From JBHJHP01 sp042219825 (GTDB lineage Bacteria > Bacteroidota > Bacteroidia > Bacteroidales > UBA5342): a stretch of DNA of 64,000 nucleotides. The notes beneath the pieces are model-generated. The model ran no database searches. It saw only the letters and a list, made by a program, of their open reading frames with translations, and had not been told where the DNA came from. Where the stretch lies: assembly GCF_042219825.1 (NCBI RefSeq), contig NZ_JBHJHQ010000004.1, positions 558,001 to 622,000 on the forward strand, written 5' to 3'. Position 1 is the first letter of the stretch; each line of letters opens with the position of its first letter. Both the position numbers and the translations under genes were made by a program. Of this stretch, positions 1-9,077 are shown piece by piece.

Positions 1-1
1 C

Positions 2-3000
2 TATGAAATCGATCACCAGGCAAGTCTCGGGTTTGATGGATCAGCGTCCTATGCCACCGTTCCTGCCGGTGTAAACCTCTCATATAAATCGTTTACACTT
101 GAATTCTGGGCAAAAACAACAGGGGACGGAACTTTCTTTTCATATGGTTCTCCGGATCAATCTGTTGGATTGGAAATATCAGGTGGAAATAGTCTGACAG
201 CTTATCTTGGAACGGAATCTGCATCAGGTTCTGTTAGTACAGATACAGAAAACTGGCATCATTATGCGTTTGTATACGATCTTGATGGAAACAGGTTTAA
301 GATTTATCTGGATGATGAGGAAGTTATAATTCACGATATGCCGGATACTTATTTATATGGAGGAAACGGGCCCTTAAATTTTGGAACGTCATTGGCAAAT
401 GTTAAATTCCTGAACGGAAATATGCATGATGTAAGAATATACAGCGAAGCCAGAAATCTTTCTGTGGTATATTCCGAGATGTATAATGCACCTGCATTTA
501 CTGATCCTTCCTTAATAGGATACTGGCCAATGGATGATGCAACAGGAACTCTTGCTGAGGATATTGCCGAAAACAGGCATGCAGAAATAAATGGAGCAGA
601 ATGGAGTGTTGATCCCAAAGGAAAAGCGGTAAATATCGGTTCAGATAGTTATATTTCACTGGATGCGACACTGATTCCGGTTAGCCAGGATGAGGATTAT
701 ACCATTGAATTCTGGTTCAAGGCAGATATTCAGTCTGACACTGCAGCATTGTTCAGTTGTGGTATACAGGGAAAATCCAGACCTGAACATTGTCTTGAAA
801 TTGCTGCATTACCGAATGGTCATCTCATGCTTGGAACCATGAATGGTAATATGGAAATAACCTCATTCAACACTTTTGATAATACATGGCATAAATTTGC
901 ATTGACAGTTTCACGGATTGGTGAAGCAAAAGTTTACCTTGATGGTGAAATCACGTGGACCGTAACTAATAGTCAGGTCAATGGATTTGCAGGTTATGAA
1001 ATACTCATTGGTGCAATAAAACGGCGTACTGCTTCCGAATTTGATGGTGAGGTGATGCATTATTTCAATGGTTTGGTGGATGAGATGCGCATCTGGAATG
1101 CAGAAATTAAGGAAAATGAATTGTCGCTGAACAGCAATAACAGGCTGACTGGCAGTGAAACAGGGCTGATTGCATATTACCCGTTTGAACAGTATGAAAA
1201 GGATAACTTTGATCAGCTTGTACAGCATGATTCAAAAACTGATGCATCAAAGATCAGTGCTGAGGCTATTTTTACAGGATCGGTAACATTCTCTGATGAT
1301 GCACCAAATATTAAGGATGTTAAACCGGCAGAGGAAGTGCCTGTAATCTTTACAGCCAACGGAGATAAGATTATACTCACACCTGATGTTGATCCTGAGC
1401 GCATTGAAAAGTGTATTCTGGATATTTCTGTCGTTGGTGTTGAGGACCTTCATGGAAACTCTATTGCATCACCTGCAAAATGGAGTGCTTATGTTCATCA
1501 GAATAATCTTTTATGGTCGTCATCTGAAGTTGAAGCCGAAAAGATGGTTGGTGAAACAGGAACCTTCGACGTCTTAGTTTATAACAAGGGTGGTGCTGTT
1601 GAAAGCTTTTTGATCACAAATCTTCCGGACTGGTTAACCGTAAATGAGTCGTCAGGCAGCATTGATCCGGAAAGTGAAAAGCATATTGAATTTACAATAT
1701 CCGGCGCATTAAATATTGGAGACTATCAAACAGCGGTTTATCTCACATCTACTGATGGTTTTGATGAGAAGTTGAATGTCAACGTGAAAGTAAGAGGTGA
1801 AGATGTGAAATGGAGCATAGAGGATCAGGAATTTGAATATTCCATGTCTGTTTTTGGTAAACTGATCATTAATGGTCAGGTTTCAACGGATATTGATGAC
1901 AGGGTTGGCGCTTTTGTTGGAGACGAATGTCGAGGCGTATGTAATTTGAAATATTACAGCGATTATAACATCTATCTTGTGCCTATCCAGATTTATGCCA
2001 ATAAAGAAGGTGAGACAGTAACATTTAAAGTATGGGATGCCAGTACAGGCCGAACTCATGGAAATGTAACACCTGAACTGATATTCCAGGCGGATGATAT
2101 TATGGGTAGGCCGTCTACTCCGATCGAAATTATCGCAAACGATGATGTTGAAGATGATATCATAATTGATGCCGGATGGAACTGGCTCTCTTTCAATCTT
2201 GAAACCGATACATTATGTTCCGTTGATGGTCTGATGAAAGATGTAAAATCGACCACCGGAGATATTATAAAAGGATCGACAGCTTTCGATAATTATGTAA
2301 CCGGTCTGGGCTGGAATGGCTCACTTTCAGCAGCAGGTGGTCTCGAAATTGGCAAGCTTTACATGATGAAAAACAGCTACAGCGACAATCTGATCTACTA
2401 CGGTATTTCGGCCAAAACTTCGGATTATCCGATTGTTCTGCAGCCCGGCTGGAGCTGGATAGGTTACGTGCCTCAGACGATGATGCCGGTTAATGATGCG
2501 TTGGCTTATTACACACCACAAACTGATGACCTGATAAAAGGCAGAACACGTTTTGCAATGTACGATCCGGTTATGGGATGGATAGGAAGTCTTGAATATC
2601 TCGAACCAAACAAAGGATACATGTACTATTCCGGTGCATCAGAGAATGTATCATTCCTATATCCTGAGCAGTCGCTTTACACAAAAGGAGCGGTGATGAA
2701 CGTAAATAGTAATCTTAGCATTATACCCGCAGAGTACAGTAATTCAATGAATATTGTGGCCGAAGTTGTCGGAATGGACAGCAGGGACTATAATCTCATG
2801 GTTTATACTGGTGATAATTTCAGGGGCATTGTTGAACCGGAAATTGTAAACGGAGTACCGGTCTATTTTCTTTCCGTTGGTGGAGAAAACGGGGATGATT
2901 CGGAATTGCGTTTTGAACTTTCTAATGGGCAGCAATCAATAGAGCTGTTTGGTTCCGGTGAAATTCAACTGGGTATAAATCAGATTCTGGGCACTGTAAA

Positions 3001-3295
3001 AAGTCCTGTGCAATTGTTTACAGAAGATGCCAGGGCAGGGTTTGGAAATTCAGGTATCTATGTTTATCCCAACCCGTTTGCTTCAGTCGTTGATATCTTT
3101 GTTGATCCATCAAAGGCAGAACAAATTATAATACAGGATATGGCCGGTAGAACTGTAAAAGTAATTCAGATTGATAGTAACAGGGTGACCTGGAATGGAA
3201 CAGATGACAGTTCTGCTAACGTTGCACCAGGAAGCTATATGGTTAAGGTTCAGGCCGGATCGGAAGAGACAGTTATAAAACTTATTAAATTATAA
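2..3295 (+). CDS. Secreted LamG-domain protein with type IX secretion sorting domain (5' partial)
   Basis: The reading frame is open from the window edge, so the N-terminus and any signal peptide are missing. Two LamG/concanavalin A-like domains are visible (about nt 2-480 and 580-1190), each with the typical EFW and W-H-A-V/L strands. An Ig/BACON-like stretch follows (about 1290-1800), then a small beta domain containing GAFVGDECRGV (1810-2140) that recurs in the next gene. Two tandem copies of a GW(N/S)W...IKG...GW-GSL module lie at about 2165-2415 and 2449-2660. The last 80 residues (YPNPF ... GxYMVKV ... KLIKL) form a T9SS type A sorting domain, so the protein is probably exported and surface-attached or released. 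LamG domains usually bind glycans or proteins; the ligand cannot be read. Family assignment is firm, role inferred. Confidence 0.85.
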   Translation, partial: YEIDHQASLGFDGSASYATVPAGVNLSYKSFTLEFWAKTTGDGTFFSYGSPDQSVGLEISGGNSLTAYLGTESASGSVSTDTENWHHYAFVYDLDGNRFKIYLDDEEVIIHDMPDTYLYGGNGPLNFGTSLANVKFLNGNMHDVRIYSEARNLSVVYSEMYNAPAFTDPSLIGYWPMDDATGTLAEDIAENRHAEINGAEWSVDPKGKAVNIGSDSYISLDATLIPVSQDEDYTIEFWFKADIQSDTAALFSCGIQGKSRPEHCLEIAALPNGHLMLGTMNGNMEITSFNTFDNTWHKFALTVSRIGEAKVYLDGEITWTVTNSQVNGFAGYEILIGAIKRRTASEFDGEVMHYFNGLVDEMRIWNAEIKENELSLNSNNRLTGSETGLIAYYPFEQYEKDNFDQLVQHDSKTDASKISAEAIFTGSVTFSDDAPNIKDVKPAEEVPVIFTANGDKIILTPDVDPERIEKCILDISVVGVEDLHGNSIASPAKWSAYVHQNNLLWSSSEVEAEKMVGETGTFDVLVYNKGGAVESFLITNLPDWLTVNESSGSIDPESEKHIEFTISGALNIGDYQTAVYLTSTDGFDEKLNVNVKVRGEDVKWSIEDQEFEYSMSVFGKLIINGQVSTDIDDRVGAFVGDECRGVCNLKYYSDYNIYLVPIQIYANKEGETVTFKVWDASTGRTHGNVTPELIFQADDIMGRPSTPIEIIANDDVEDDIIIDAGWNWLSFNLETDTLCSVDGLMKDVKSTTGDIIKGSTAFDNYVTGLGWNGSLSAAGGLEIGKLYMMKNSYSDNLIYYGISAKTSDYPIVLQPGWSWIGYVPQTMMPVNDALAYYTPQTDDLIKGRTRFAMYDPVMGWIGSLEYLEPNKGYMYYSGASENVSFLYPEQSLYTKGAVMNVNSNLSIIPAEYSNSMNIVAEVVGMDSRDYNLMVYTGDNFRGIVEPEIVNGVPVYFLSVGGENGDDSELRFELSNGQQSIELFGSGEIQLGINQILGTVKSPVQLFTEDARAGFGNSGIYVYPNPFASVVDIFVDPSKAEQIIIQDMAGRTVKVIQIDSNRVTWNGTDDSSANVAPGSYMVKVQAGSEETVIKLIKL

Positions 3296-3303
3296 AATGA
3301 AAT

Positions 3304-3330
3304 TTCCGGGCAGAATATTCCTGCCCGGAA
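3304..3330 (+). terminator. Strong hairpin between the two T9SS cargo genes
   Basis: A perfect 10-bp inverted repeat (3304-3313 with 3321-3330, loop of 7) lies 8 bp after the LamG protein stop. It is followed by an A/T-rich run, not a clean U tract, so it may be a transcription attenuator or an mRNA-stabilising stem rather than a classic intrinsic terminator. Confidence 0.55.
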
Positions 3331-3345
3331 TAAAAAATATATATC

Positions 3346-3993
3346 ATGAAAAAACTCTTTACATTAAGCTTATTGTTTCTCTGCTTATGTCATTTGGATA
3401 TAAATGCTCAGGATGAATGGACGGTTAATCCGGCAAATTTTCAGAATACAATGACCATAACCTGTATGGCACGATATGATTGGGCTGTCGTAAATGATTC
3501 TGTTACAATTGCTGCATTTGTTGAAGGCGAATGCCGGGGAGTTAAGGAGTCGGTTTATATTCCTGAAGTAAACAAACATGAGGTTTTCCTGATGGTTTAC
3601 AGTAATACGCAAAATGAAAAAGTGAATTTTAAAGTTTATTTTAAAAAGATGAATCAGACAGTTGATATCATGGATACGGTTGTTTTCACAAGCAATGCCA
3701 TAATTGGGAACTATAATTCACCTAAAATATGGCGAACTGAAACAAATCTGGCTGTTGAATCTATCAACTTTGAAACCGTAACATTGTATCCAAATCCGGT
3801 ACACCGCGAATTAAAAATAAGTAACGGACAACCAATCCGTGAAATCATTATTTATTCATTAAACGGGGAGGAGCTTATAAGGGATAAAGCTGGAAACAAG
3901 ACTGTAGATGTATCAACATTAAATCCCGGAATCTATTTTTGTAAGCTATCTGATGGGAAGAACGCTGTTGTTAAGCGTTTTATGAAAAAATGA
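3346..3993 (+). CDS. Small secreted T9SS type A sorting-domain protein
   Basis: This 215-residue protein starts with a clear signal peptide (MKKLFTLSLLFLCLCHLDINA, cut near residue 21). The body (about residues 25-125) is homologous to a domain of the preceding large protein: both carry AFV-x(2)-ECRGV and then a (I/V)Y(A/S)N...E-V-FKV strand. The C-terminus has the type IX sorting signature (LYPNPV ... GIYFCKL ... VVKRFMKK). It lies 50 bp downstream of the LamG gene, so the two are probably co-transcribed or attenuated through the intervening hairpin. The shared domain suggests related ligands or physical association at the surface; no enzymatic motif is seen. Confidence 0.8.
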   Translation: MKKLFTLSLLFLCLCHLDINAQDEWTVNPANFQNTMTITCMARYDWAVVNDSVTIAAFVEGECRGVKESVYIPEVNKHEVFLMVYSNTQNEKVNFKVYFKKMNQTVDIMDTVVFTSNAIIGNYNSPKIWRTETNLAVESINFETVTLYPNPVHRELKISNGQPIREIIIYSLNGEELIRDKAGNKTVDVSTLNPGIYFCKLSDGKNAVVKRFMKK

Positions 3994-4033
3994 AATACGT
4001 GATTTAAAAATTGAATTAAGAAATTTTGTCTTT

Positions 4034-4061
4034 AGGGATGTGCTTAGGCCTCCCTTTTTTT
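4034..4061 (+). terminator. Weak intrinsic terminator candidate
   Basis: A short stem (AGGGA 4034-4038 with TCCCT 4051-4055, loop of 12) runs directly into seven T residues. It sits about 40 bp after the small T9SS protein and before the panB promoter. The stem is short, so confidence is limited. Confidence 0.4.
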
Positions 4062-4105
4062 ATGGATATAAAAATAATTTGAATAATCCATATAAAGACT
4101 TTTTT

Positions 4106-4113
4106 TACCTTTG
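4106..4113 (+). promoter_or_regulatory. Bacteroidetes -7 box for panB (TACCTTTG)
   Basis: TACCTTTG fits the TAnnTTTG consensus. It would place transcription start near 4120, about 35 nt before the ATG at 4156. It also overlaps the upstream in-frame TTG, arguing against that TTG as the start codon. Confidence 0.55.
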
Positions 4114-4155
4114 TTGATCGAATCAGGGACTTACTTTCCCGTAAACAGATGTATT

Positions 4156-4974
4156 ATGTCAGCAATTACAGGAGACAGAAAAAGAGTAACAACACACCGC
4201 CTTTCTGAAATGAAACTGCGCGGTGAAAAAATATCAATGTTAACAGCCTACGATTATTCTATGGCCAGAATTGTGGATCATGCAGGAATAGATGTTATTC
4301 TTGTCGGTGATTCGGCATCAAATGTTATGGCCGGAAATGAGACCACTTTGCCAATTACACTTGATCAGATGATTTACCACGGAAGTTCGGTAGTAAAAGC
4401 TGTGAACACGGCGCTTGTTGTGGTGGATTTGCCGTTTGGATCATACCAGGGGAACTCCAAGGAAGCCTTAAGTAGTGCAATTCGTATTATGAAAGAAACA
4501 CATGCGGATGCTGTAAAACTGGAAGGTGGAAGTGAGGTGCTTGAATCTGTCAACAGGATATTGTCTGCCGGAATCCCAATTATGGGTCATTTGGGCCTGA
4601 CACCGCAATCGATCCATAAATTCGGAACTTATTCCGTTAGGGCAAAAGAGGAGGCCGAAGCCAATAAATTGGTGGAGGATGCGAAACTGCTTGAAGAAGC
4701 AGGATGCTTTGCCATAGTACTTGAAAAAGTTCCTGCAGCTTTGGCCGAGAAAGTTGCAAAAGAGCTGACTATTCCGATAATTGGTATTGGAGCTGGTCCG
4801 GGGGTGGATGGGCAGGTGCTTGTATTGCATGACATGCTTGGCATAAATCAGGAATTTTCACCCCGTTTTTTACGACGCTATCATAACTTATTTGCCGAAA
4901 TTAAAGGTGCCGTTGAAAATTATGTGCAGGATGTAAAATCTGTTGATTTCCCAAATAAAAAAGAGTCCTATTAA
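4156..4974 (+). CDS. panB: 3-methyl-2-oxobutanoate hydroxymethyltransferase (ketopantoate hydroxymethyltransferase)
   Basis: PanB transfers a hydroxymethyl group from 5,10-methylene-tetrahydrofolate to alpha-ketoisovalerate, giving ketopantoate for pantothenate and CoA synthesis in the cytoplasm. The sequence carries TAYDYSMARIVDHAGID, LVGDSASNVMAGNETTLPIT (metal-binding Asp), the PFGSYQ loop, KLEGG, and GHLGLTPQS. From the ATG at 4156 it is 272 residues, the usual family length. The frame can be extended to a TTG at 4111, but that lies inside the promoter. An RluA-type synthase gene follows 14 bp later and is probably co-transcribed. Other pantothenate genes are not nearby. Confidence 0.95.
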   Translation: MSAITGDRKRVTTHRLSEMKLRGEKISMLTAYDYSMARIVDHAGIDVILVGDSASNVMAGNETTLPITLDQMIYHGSSVVKAVNTALVVVDLPFGSYQGNSKEALSSAIRIMKETHADAVKLEGGSEVLESVNRILSAGIPIMGHLGLTPQSIHKFGTYSVRAKEEAEANKLVEDAKLLEEAGCFAIVLEKVPAALAEKVAKELTIPIIGIGAGPGVDGQVLVLHDMLGINQEFSPRFLRRYHNLFAEIKGAVENYVQDVKSVDFPNKKESY

Positions 4975-4988
4975 TTCAGGTTTACCGG

Positions 4989-5681
4989 ATGGAGGATATA
5001 AATATTTTATACGAGGATAATCACCTGATTGCAATAAATAAAAGCACTTCAGATCTTGTTCAGGGAGACAAAACAGGCGATGAGACTTTAGCAGACAAAA
5101 TAAAAAGGTATATCAAGGTTAAGTATAATAAACCCGGAGATGTTTTTCTTGGTGTAGTACACAGACTGGACAGGCCTGTAAGTGGTGTGGTGATTTATGC
5201 CAGAACTTCAAAAGCGCTGGCCAGAATGAATAAGATTTTTCAGGATAGGGAGGTCGACAAAATTTACTGGGCTGTGGTGAAACAACAGCCAGAAAAGCCG
5301 GAGGACAAACTGATTCACTGGCTGGTTAGGAACCAAAAACAGAATAAATCGTATGCTTATGAAAGTGAGCGTCAGGATGCTAAAAAAGCTATCCTGAGTT
5401 ACCGTACATTGTCTATACTTACAAACTATAGTTTGCTGGAAGTAAAGCTGGAAACGGGCCGTCATCATCAGATAAGAAGTCAGCTGGCTAAAATAGGATC
5501 TCCTATAAAAGGGGACCTGAAATACGGATTTGCACGTTCTAACCCTGATGGAGGAATTTCGTTGCACGCCAGACAAGTAAGTTTTATTCACCCTGTTCAG
5601 AAAAAGGAAATCACGATAACGGCAGATCCACCCAAAAATGATAACTTATGGAACGCATTTATGGAAACTATAACCGATTAA
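4989..5681 (+). CDS. RluA-family RNA pseudouridine synthase
   Basis: This 230-residue protein converts a specific uridine in RNA to pseudouridine. The family signature HRLDRPVSG gives the catalytic Asp at residue 61, and ETGRHHQIRSQL is the conserved C-terminal motif. It starts directly in the catalytic domain, without the N-terminal S4 domain of RluC/RluD, so it is a short stand-alone type whose rRNA or tRNA target cannot be told. It follows panB closely and precedes the GH97 gene by only 10 bp. Confidence 0.9.
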   Translation: MEDINILYEDNHLIAINKSTSDLVQGDKTGDETLADKIKRYIKVKYNKPGDVFLGVVHRLDRPVSGVVIYARTSKALARMNKIFQDREVDKIYWAVVKQQPEKPEDKLIHWLVRNQKQNKSYAYESERQDAKKAILSYRTLSILTNYSLLEVKLETGRHHQIRSQLAKIGSPIKGDLKYGFARSNPDGGISLHARQVSFIHPVQKKEITITADPPKNDNLWNAFMETITD

Positions 5682-5691
5682 TAATACTTAT

Positions 5692-7644
5692 ATGAAAAAG
5701 CTTTTACTATTTACCGTAATGACGATTGCATCTTTTTCGGTATTCTCTGAAAATCAGATTAAGTCGCCTGACCAAAAAATTACACTAACATATGATGTGT
5801 CGGATCAGGTGACATGGAGCGTTTCATTCAATGGTCAGCCAGTTATTGAAAATGGAGTGATTGGACTGGTTACGAACGGTAAGGATTTGATGAAAAAACA
5901 AAAGATTCGAAAATCTTACACAGGATTGGTTATTCAAAATGTGAAACCTTCGGTTCCGTTAAAATATGCGGATCATACCGTTCAGTATAATCAGGATAGA
6001 TTGGTTCTGAAAAACGGATTGACACTGGTATTCAGGGTATATAACCGTGGTTTGGCATACCGCATATTAACTGATTTCAGAAAAGAATCTGCGATTGAAA
6101 ATGAAATTGTGCAATTTGATTTTGAACCTGGCTCAGCATTGCTTTTCCCCCAGGAGGATCAGTTGATTTCGCATTATGAAAGACAATATCTTGATTTGAA
6201 AATTGATGATGTAAAACGTGATATGTTTTGTTCTCTGCCAATGCTGGCAACTGTAAATGGCATTCGTATTGGAATAACTGAGGCAGACGTTACGGGCTAC
6301 CCGCAAATGTTTCTGAAGGGAAATGGCAGTATGGGACTATCGTCTCTTTATCCTCAATATCCGTTGGAAATTGAACCGGCAGAACGTGGTGGAGACCGTA
6401 ATGTAGTTATTACGAAAGAGGCAGATTATATTGCTAAAATAAAGCCTGGAAAGGATCTGCCATGGCGCGTGTTTATGATTGCAGATAACGATAAAGCCCT
6501 TCTGGAGAACGATTTACCTGTGTGTCTTAATAGTGGGGCAAAGATTCCGACAGACTGGATTAAACCGGGTAAAGTGGCCTGGGACTGGTGGAATGCCAAT
6601 AATATTTACGGCGTTGATTTTAAATCGGGGATCAATACAGAAACCTACAAATATTATATTGATTTTGCTTCGAAGTATGGGCTGGAATATATTATACTGG
6701 ACGAAGGTTGGTCAAAAACCACAACTGATATTTTGAAATCAACAGATGATATTGATCTGGATGAGTTGATTTCGTACGGCAAACAAAAAAATGTGGACAT
6801 AATACTTTGGGTTTTATGGAAACCGCTTGAACAGCATCTAAATGGGGCACTTGATCTGTATGAGAAGATGGGCGTGGCAGGAATCAAGGTCGATTTTATG
6901 CAACGTGCCGATCAACTCATGGTTGAATATTACGAAAATGTAGCGCGTGAAGCGGCAAAACGTCATTTGCTGGTAGATTTTCACGGTGCATTTAAACCGT
7001 CGGGTATTGAGGCTTTGTATCCTAATGTTGTAAATTATGAAGGAGTAAAAGGTCTTGAAAACGATAAGTGGAGTGATCTCATAACACCTGAACATGACGT
7101 GACACTTCCGTTTACACGTATGCTCGCCGGTCCAATGGATTACACCCCTGGTGCCATGCGAAATGCCCAGGAAATTAATTTCAGTATATCATTTGAACGT
7201 CCAATGAGTCAGGGTACACGCTGCCATCAGGCTGCCATGTATGTGATTTATGAAGCACCATTGCAGATGCTGGCTGATTGTCCGTCCAATTATTTAAGGG
7301 ATCCTGAATATACCGGGTTCATTGCTGAATTTCCTACGACCTGGGACGACATAAAAGTACTTGAAGCTAATGTTGGTGATTATGTGGTACTGGCCAGAAG
7401 ACATGGAGATAAATGGTATATTGGTGGCATGACAGACTGGACTGAACGCGAATTTGAGCTATCACTTGATTTTTTGCCGGACGGTAAAACATATAAACTG
7501 ATAATGGTTAGTGATGGGGTGAACGCAAACCGTATGGCCGAAGATTATAAACTGTCAGAATCAAAGGTTGTGAAAGGAACCAATCTTCACGTTAAAATGG
7601 CCAAAGGCGGTGGTTTTGCCGGAATTCTGGAACGAGTGGATTAA
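5692..7644 (+). CDS. Glycoside hydrolase family 97 (alpha-glucosidase or alpha-galactosidase type)
   Basis: The 650-residue protein has a signal peptide (MKKLLLFTVMTIASFSVFS), so it acts in the periplasm or at the surface. The GH97 layout is visible: N-terminal beta-sandwich, a catalytic TIM barrel (from about residue 290, with PGKVAWDWWNANNIYGVDF), and a C-terminal beta domain. The barrel has GIKVDFMQRADQ with Asp401 and NYEGVKGLE with Glu450. In GH97 an Asp at the first position is the nucleophile of retaining members, whereas inverting SusB-type enzymes use Glu bases elsewhere. The Asp401 motif therefore suggests a retaining, alpha-galactosidase-like enzyme. No SusC/SusD pair is adjacent. 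Family is sure; specificity is inference. Confidence 0.9.
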   Translation: MKKLLLFTVMTIASFSVFSENQIKSPDQKITLTYDVSDQVTWSVSFNGQPVIENGVIGLVTNGKDLMKKQKIRKSYTGLVIQNVKPSVPLKYADHTVQYNQDRLVLKNGLTLVFRVYNRGLAYRILTDFRKESAIENEIVQFDFEPGSALLFPQEDQLISHYERQYLDLKIDDVKRDMFCSLPMLATVNGIRIGITEADVTGYPQMFLKGNGSMGLSSLYPQYPLEIEPAERGGDRNVVITKEADYIAKIKPGKDLPWRVFMIADNDKALLENDLPVCLNSGAKIPTDWIKPGKVAWDWWNANNIYGVDFKSGINTETYKYYIDFASKYGLEYIILDEGWSKTTTDILKSTDDIDLDELISYGKQKNVDIILWVLWKPLEQHLNGALDLYEKMGVAGIKVDFMQRADQLMVEYYENVAREAAKRHLLVDFHGAFKPSGIEALYPNVVNYEGVKGLENDKWSDLITPEHDVTLPFTRMLAGPMDYTPGAMRNAQEINFSISFERPMSQGTRCHQAAMYVIYEAPLQMLADCPSNYLRDPEYTGFIAEFPTTWDDIKVLEANVGDYVVLARRHGDKWYIGGMTDWTEREFELSLDFLPDGKTYKLIMVSDGVNANRMAEDYKLSESKVVKGTNLHVKMAKGGGFAGILERVD

Positions 7645-7661
7645 TAAAAATTATAATAAAG

Positions 7662-7695
7662 AAAAACACCGTAGCGATTTCGTTACGGTGTTTTT
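7662..7695. terminator. Bidirectional intrinsic terminator between GH97 and nadC
   Basis: A 15-bp stem (7662-7676 with 7681-7695, one G-U pair, loop ATTT) is flanked by A5 on the left and T6 on the right. It can terminate transcription from both converging genes. Confidence 0.85.
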
Positions 7696-7720
7696 TATAA
7701 AATTTATGTTATGCTATAAT

Positions 7721-8566
7721 CTAAATTGCTTTCAAACTCATATCCAGACTTTTTACAGAATGAGTCAGTGCCCCAACAGAAATATAATCAACACCGCATT
7801 CTGCATAGTCCCGTAATGTTTCGAGAGTAATTCCGCCGGATGATTCTGTTTCGTACCTGTTGTTGATAATGTTCACTGCTTTTTTTGTATCCCCGGTATT
7901 GAAATTATCCAGCATAATCCGGTGAATTCCGCCCACTTCCAGAACCTGATTCAGTTCATCGAAATTACGTACTTCCACTTCAATTTTCAGATTTTTGTTA
8001 TGATCCTTCAGATATTTTTGAGTGGTTTTAATTGCTTTTTCGATACCTCCGGCAAAGTCCACGTGGTTGTCTTTCAGCATCACCATATCAAAAAGCCCCA
8101 TTCTGTGATTTTCACCACCACCAATTTTTACCGCCATCTTTTCCAGAATTCTCATGCCTGGCGTTGTTTTTCGGGTATCAAGTACTTTTGTGTGTAATCC
8201 TTTAAGCTTATCCACGTAAACAGCAGTACGCGTTGCAATACCGCTCATGCGCTGCATAATGTTTAGCATCAGACGCTCGGTTTGCAGCAGGCTTTGTGTT
8301 TTTCCTTCTACTTCGAAAGCAATATCACCAACTTTTACGCGCGATCCGTCCTGTATAAAAACATTGATTTTTAATTCCGGATCAAACCGGTGAAAAACCA
8401 GTTTAGCTACTTCAACACCTGCTAATACGCCGTCTTCCTTAATGATTAAACGTGATTTTCCTATGGCATCTGCCGGAATACATGAAAGAGTGGAATGGTC
8501 GCCATCGCCAATGTCTTCTTTAAATGCCAGCTCAATGAGTGCATCAATGTATGCATTTGAAATCAT
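7721..8566 (-). CDS. nadC: Nicotinate-nucleotide diphosphorylase (carboxylating), quinolinate phosphoribosyltransferase
   Basis: NadC makes nicotinate mononucleotide from quinolinate and PRPP with release of CO2, the last committed step of de novo NAD synthesis. At 281 residues it has the normal length. Recognisable motifs are LDTRKTTPGMR, KIGGGENHRMGL, MLKDNH, EVEVRN, IMLDN, and the terminal SSGGI...GVDYISVGALTHSV that binds the phosphates. It is 16 bp downstream of the DUF4783 gene on the same strand and probably shares its promoter. nadA and nadB are not in the window. Confidence 0.96.
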   Translation of the reverse strand: MISNAYIDALIELAFKEDIGDGDHSTLSCIPADAIGKSRLIIKEDGVLAGVEVAKLVFHRFDPELKINVFIQDGSRVKVGDIAFEVEGKTQSLLQTERLMLNIMQRMSGIATRTAVYVDKLKGLHTKVLDTRKTTPGMRILEKMAVKIGGGENHRMGLFDMVMLKDNHVDFAGGIEKAIKTTQKYLKDHNKNLKIEVEVRNFDELNQVLEVGGIHRIMLDNFNTGDTKKAVNIINNRYETESSGGITLETLRDYAECGVDYISVGALTHSVKSLDMSLKAI

Positions 8567-8582
8567 GTGTAGGGAATATTAT

Positions 8583-8957
8583 TTATTTAATTCTGATCTG
8601 ATGGATTAACGTTGTACTGCCTTTACCACGAAGTAAAAAAGTAATACGGTATGTTTTATTATTCTTTGTTGTAAGATTTCCGATTAAATATCGTGCATCT
8701 TCCCGTGTACTGTCGTAGGCAATATTGAAATCGACCGGTGGATTCTTTTTGAAAAATTCGCTCATTACCATTTGAGCCTGGGGTTTAGTGTACATTTTAT
8801 CATCATCATTAATAACAATTTCGACAGAAGAATTAAAGAGTTGTGATAGTTGACCAGCACTTCCCATTTTAATGGCAGAGGTTAGATTATCCACCGTTTG
8901 AGCTTTTAGCAATGTAGCGGATAAAACCAAGGTAAGTATAATAAGTATTTGTTTCAT
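8583..8957 (-). CDS. DUF4783 family secreted protein
   Basis: This small protein (124 residues) has a signal peptide ending in LLKAQ and a fold resembling NTF2-like proteins (SAIKMGSAGQLSQLFN...VEI, then STREDARYLIGNL and ITFLLRGKG). DUF4783 proteins are typically found next to nadC in Bacteroidales, as here. The function is unknown. I place the start at the ATG at 8957; the preceding in-frame TTG lies just upstream. It is expressed from a TAAATTTG promoter and leads into nadC. Confidence 0.8.
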   Translation of the reverse strand: MKQILIILTLVLSATLLKAQTVDNLTSAIKMGSAGQLSQLFNSSVEIVINDDDKMYTKPQAQMVMSEFFKKNPPVDFNIAYDSTREDARYLIGNLTTKNNKTYRITFLLRGKGSTTLIHQIRIK

Positions 8958-8977
8958 CAATTTTCTTTTGCCTTATG

Positions 8978-8985
8978 CAAATTTA
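8978..8985 (-). promoter_or_regulatory. Bacteroidetes -7 box for DUF4783-nadC (TAAATTTG)
   Basis: Read on the minus strand the sequence is TAAATTTG, a full match to TAnnTTTG, about 20 nt upstream of the DUF4783 ATG. It is divergent from the rlmH promoter 60 bp away. Confidence 0.55.
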
Positions 8986-9044
8986 ATACCAATACGCAAT
9001 AATAAAAATTATTTAGCATTTTTAGCAGGTTGTTGGGTAAATGT

Positions 9045-9052
9045 TAACTTTG
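9045..9052 (+). promoter_or_regulatory. Bacteroidetes -7 box for the rlmH operon (TAACTTTG)
   Basis: TAACTTTG matches TAnnTTTG and lies 25 nt before the rlmH ATG. A GTTG element about 12 bp further upstream is closer than the usual spacing for a -33 box, so only the -7 element is claimed. Confidence 0.55.
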
Positions 9053-9077
9053 TAAAGGCCTGCATAAAAAGGAACTG

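Noticed and set aside
1386..1577. Short open frames inside long genes on either strand, for example this one
   Set aside because: They are out-of-frame shadows of well-supported genes with no family similarity or start context.
4111..4155. N-terminal extension of PanB from a TTG start
   Set aside because: The TTG lies within the promoter element TACCTTTG, and the ATG at 4156 gives the normal family length.
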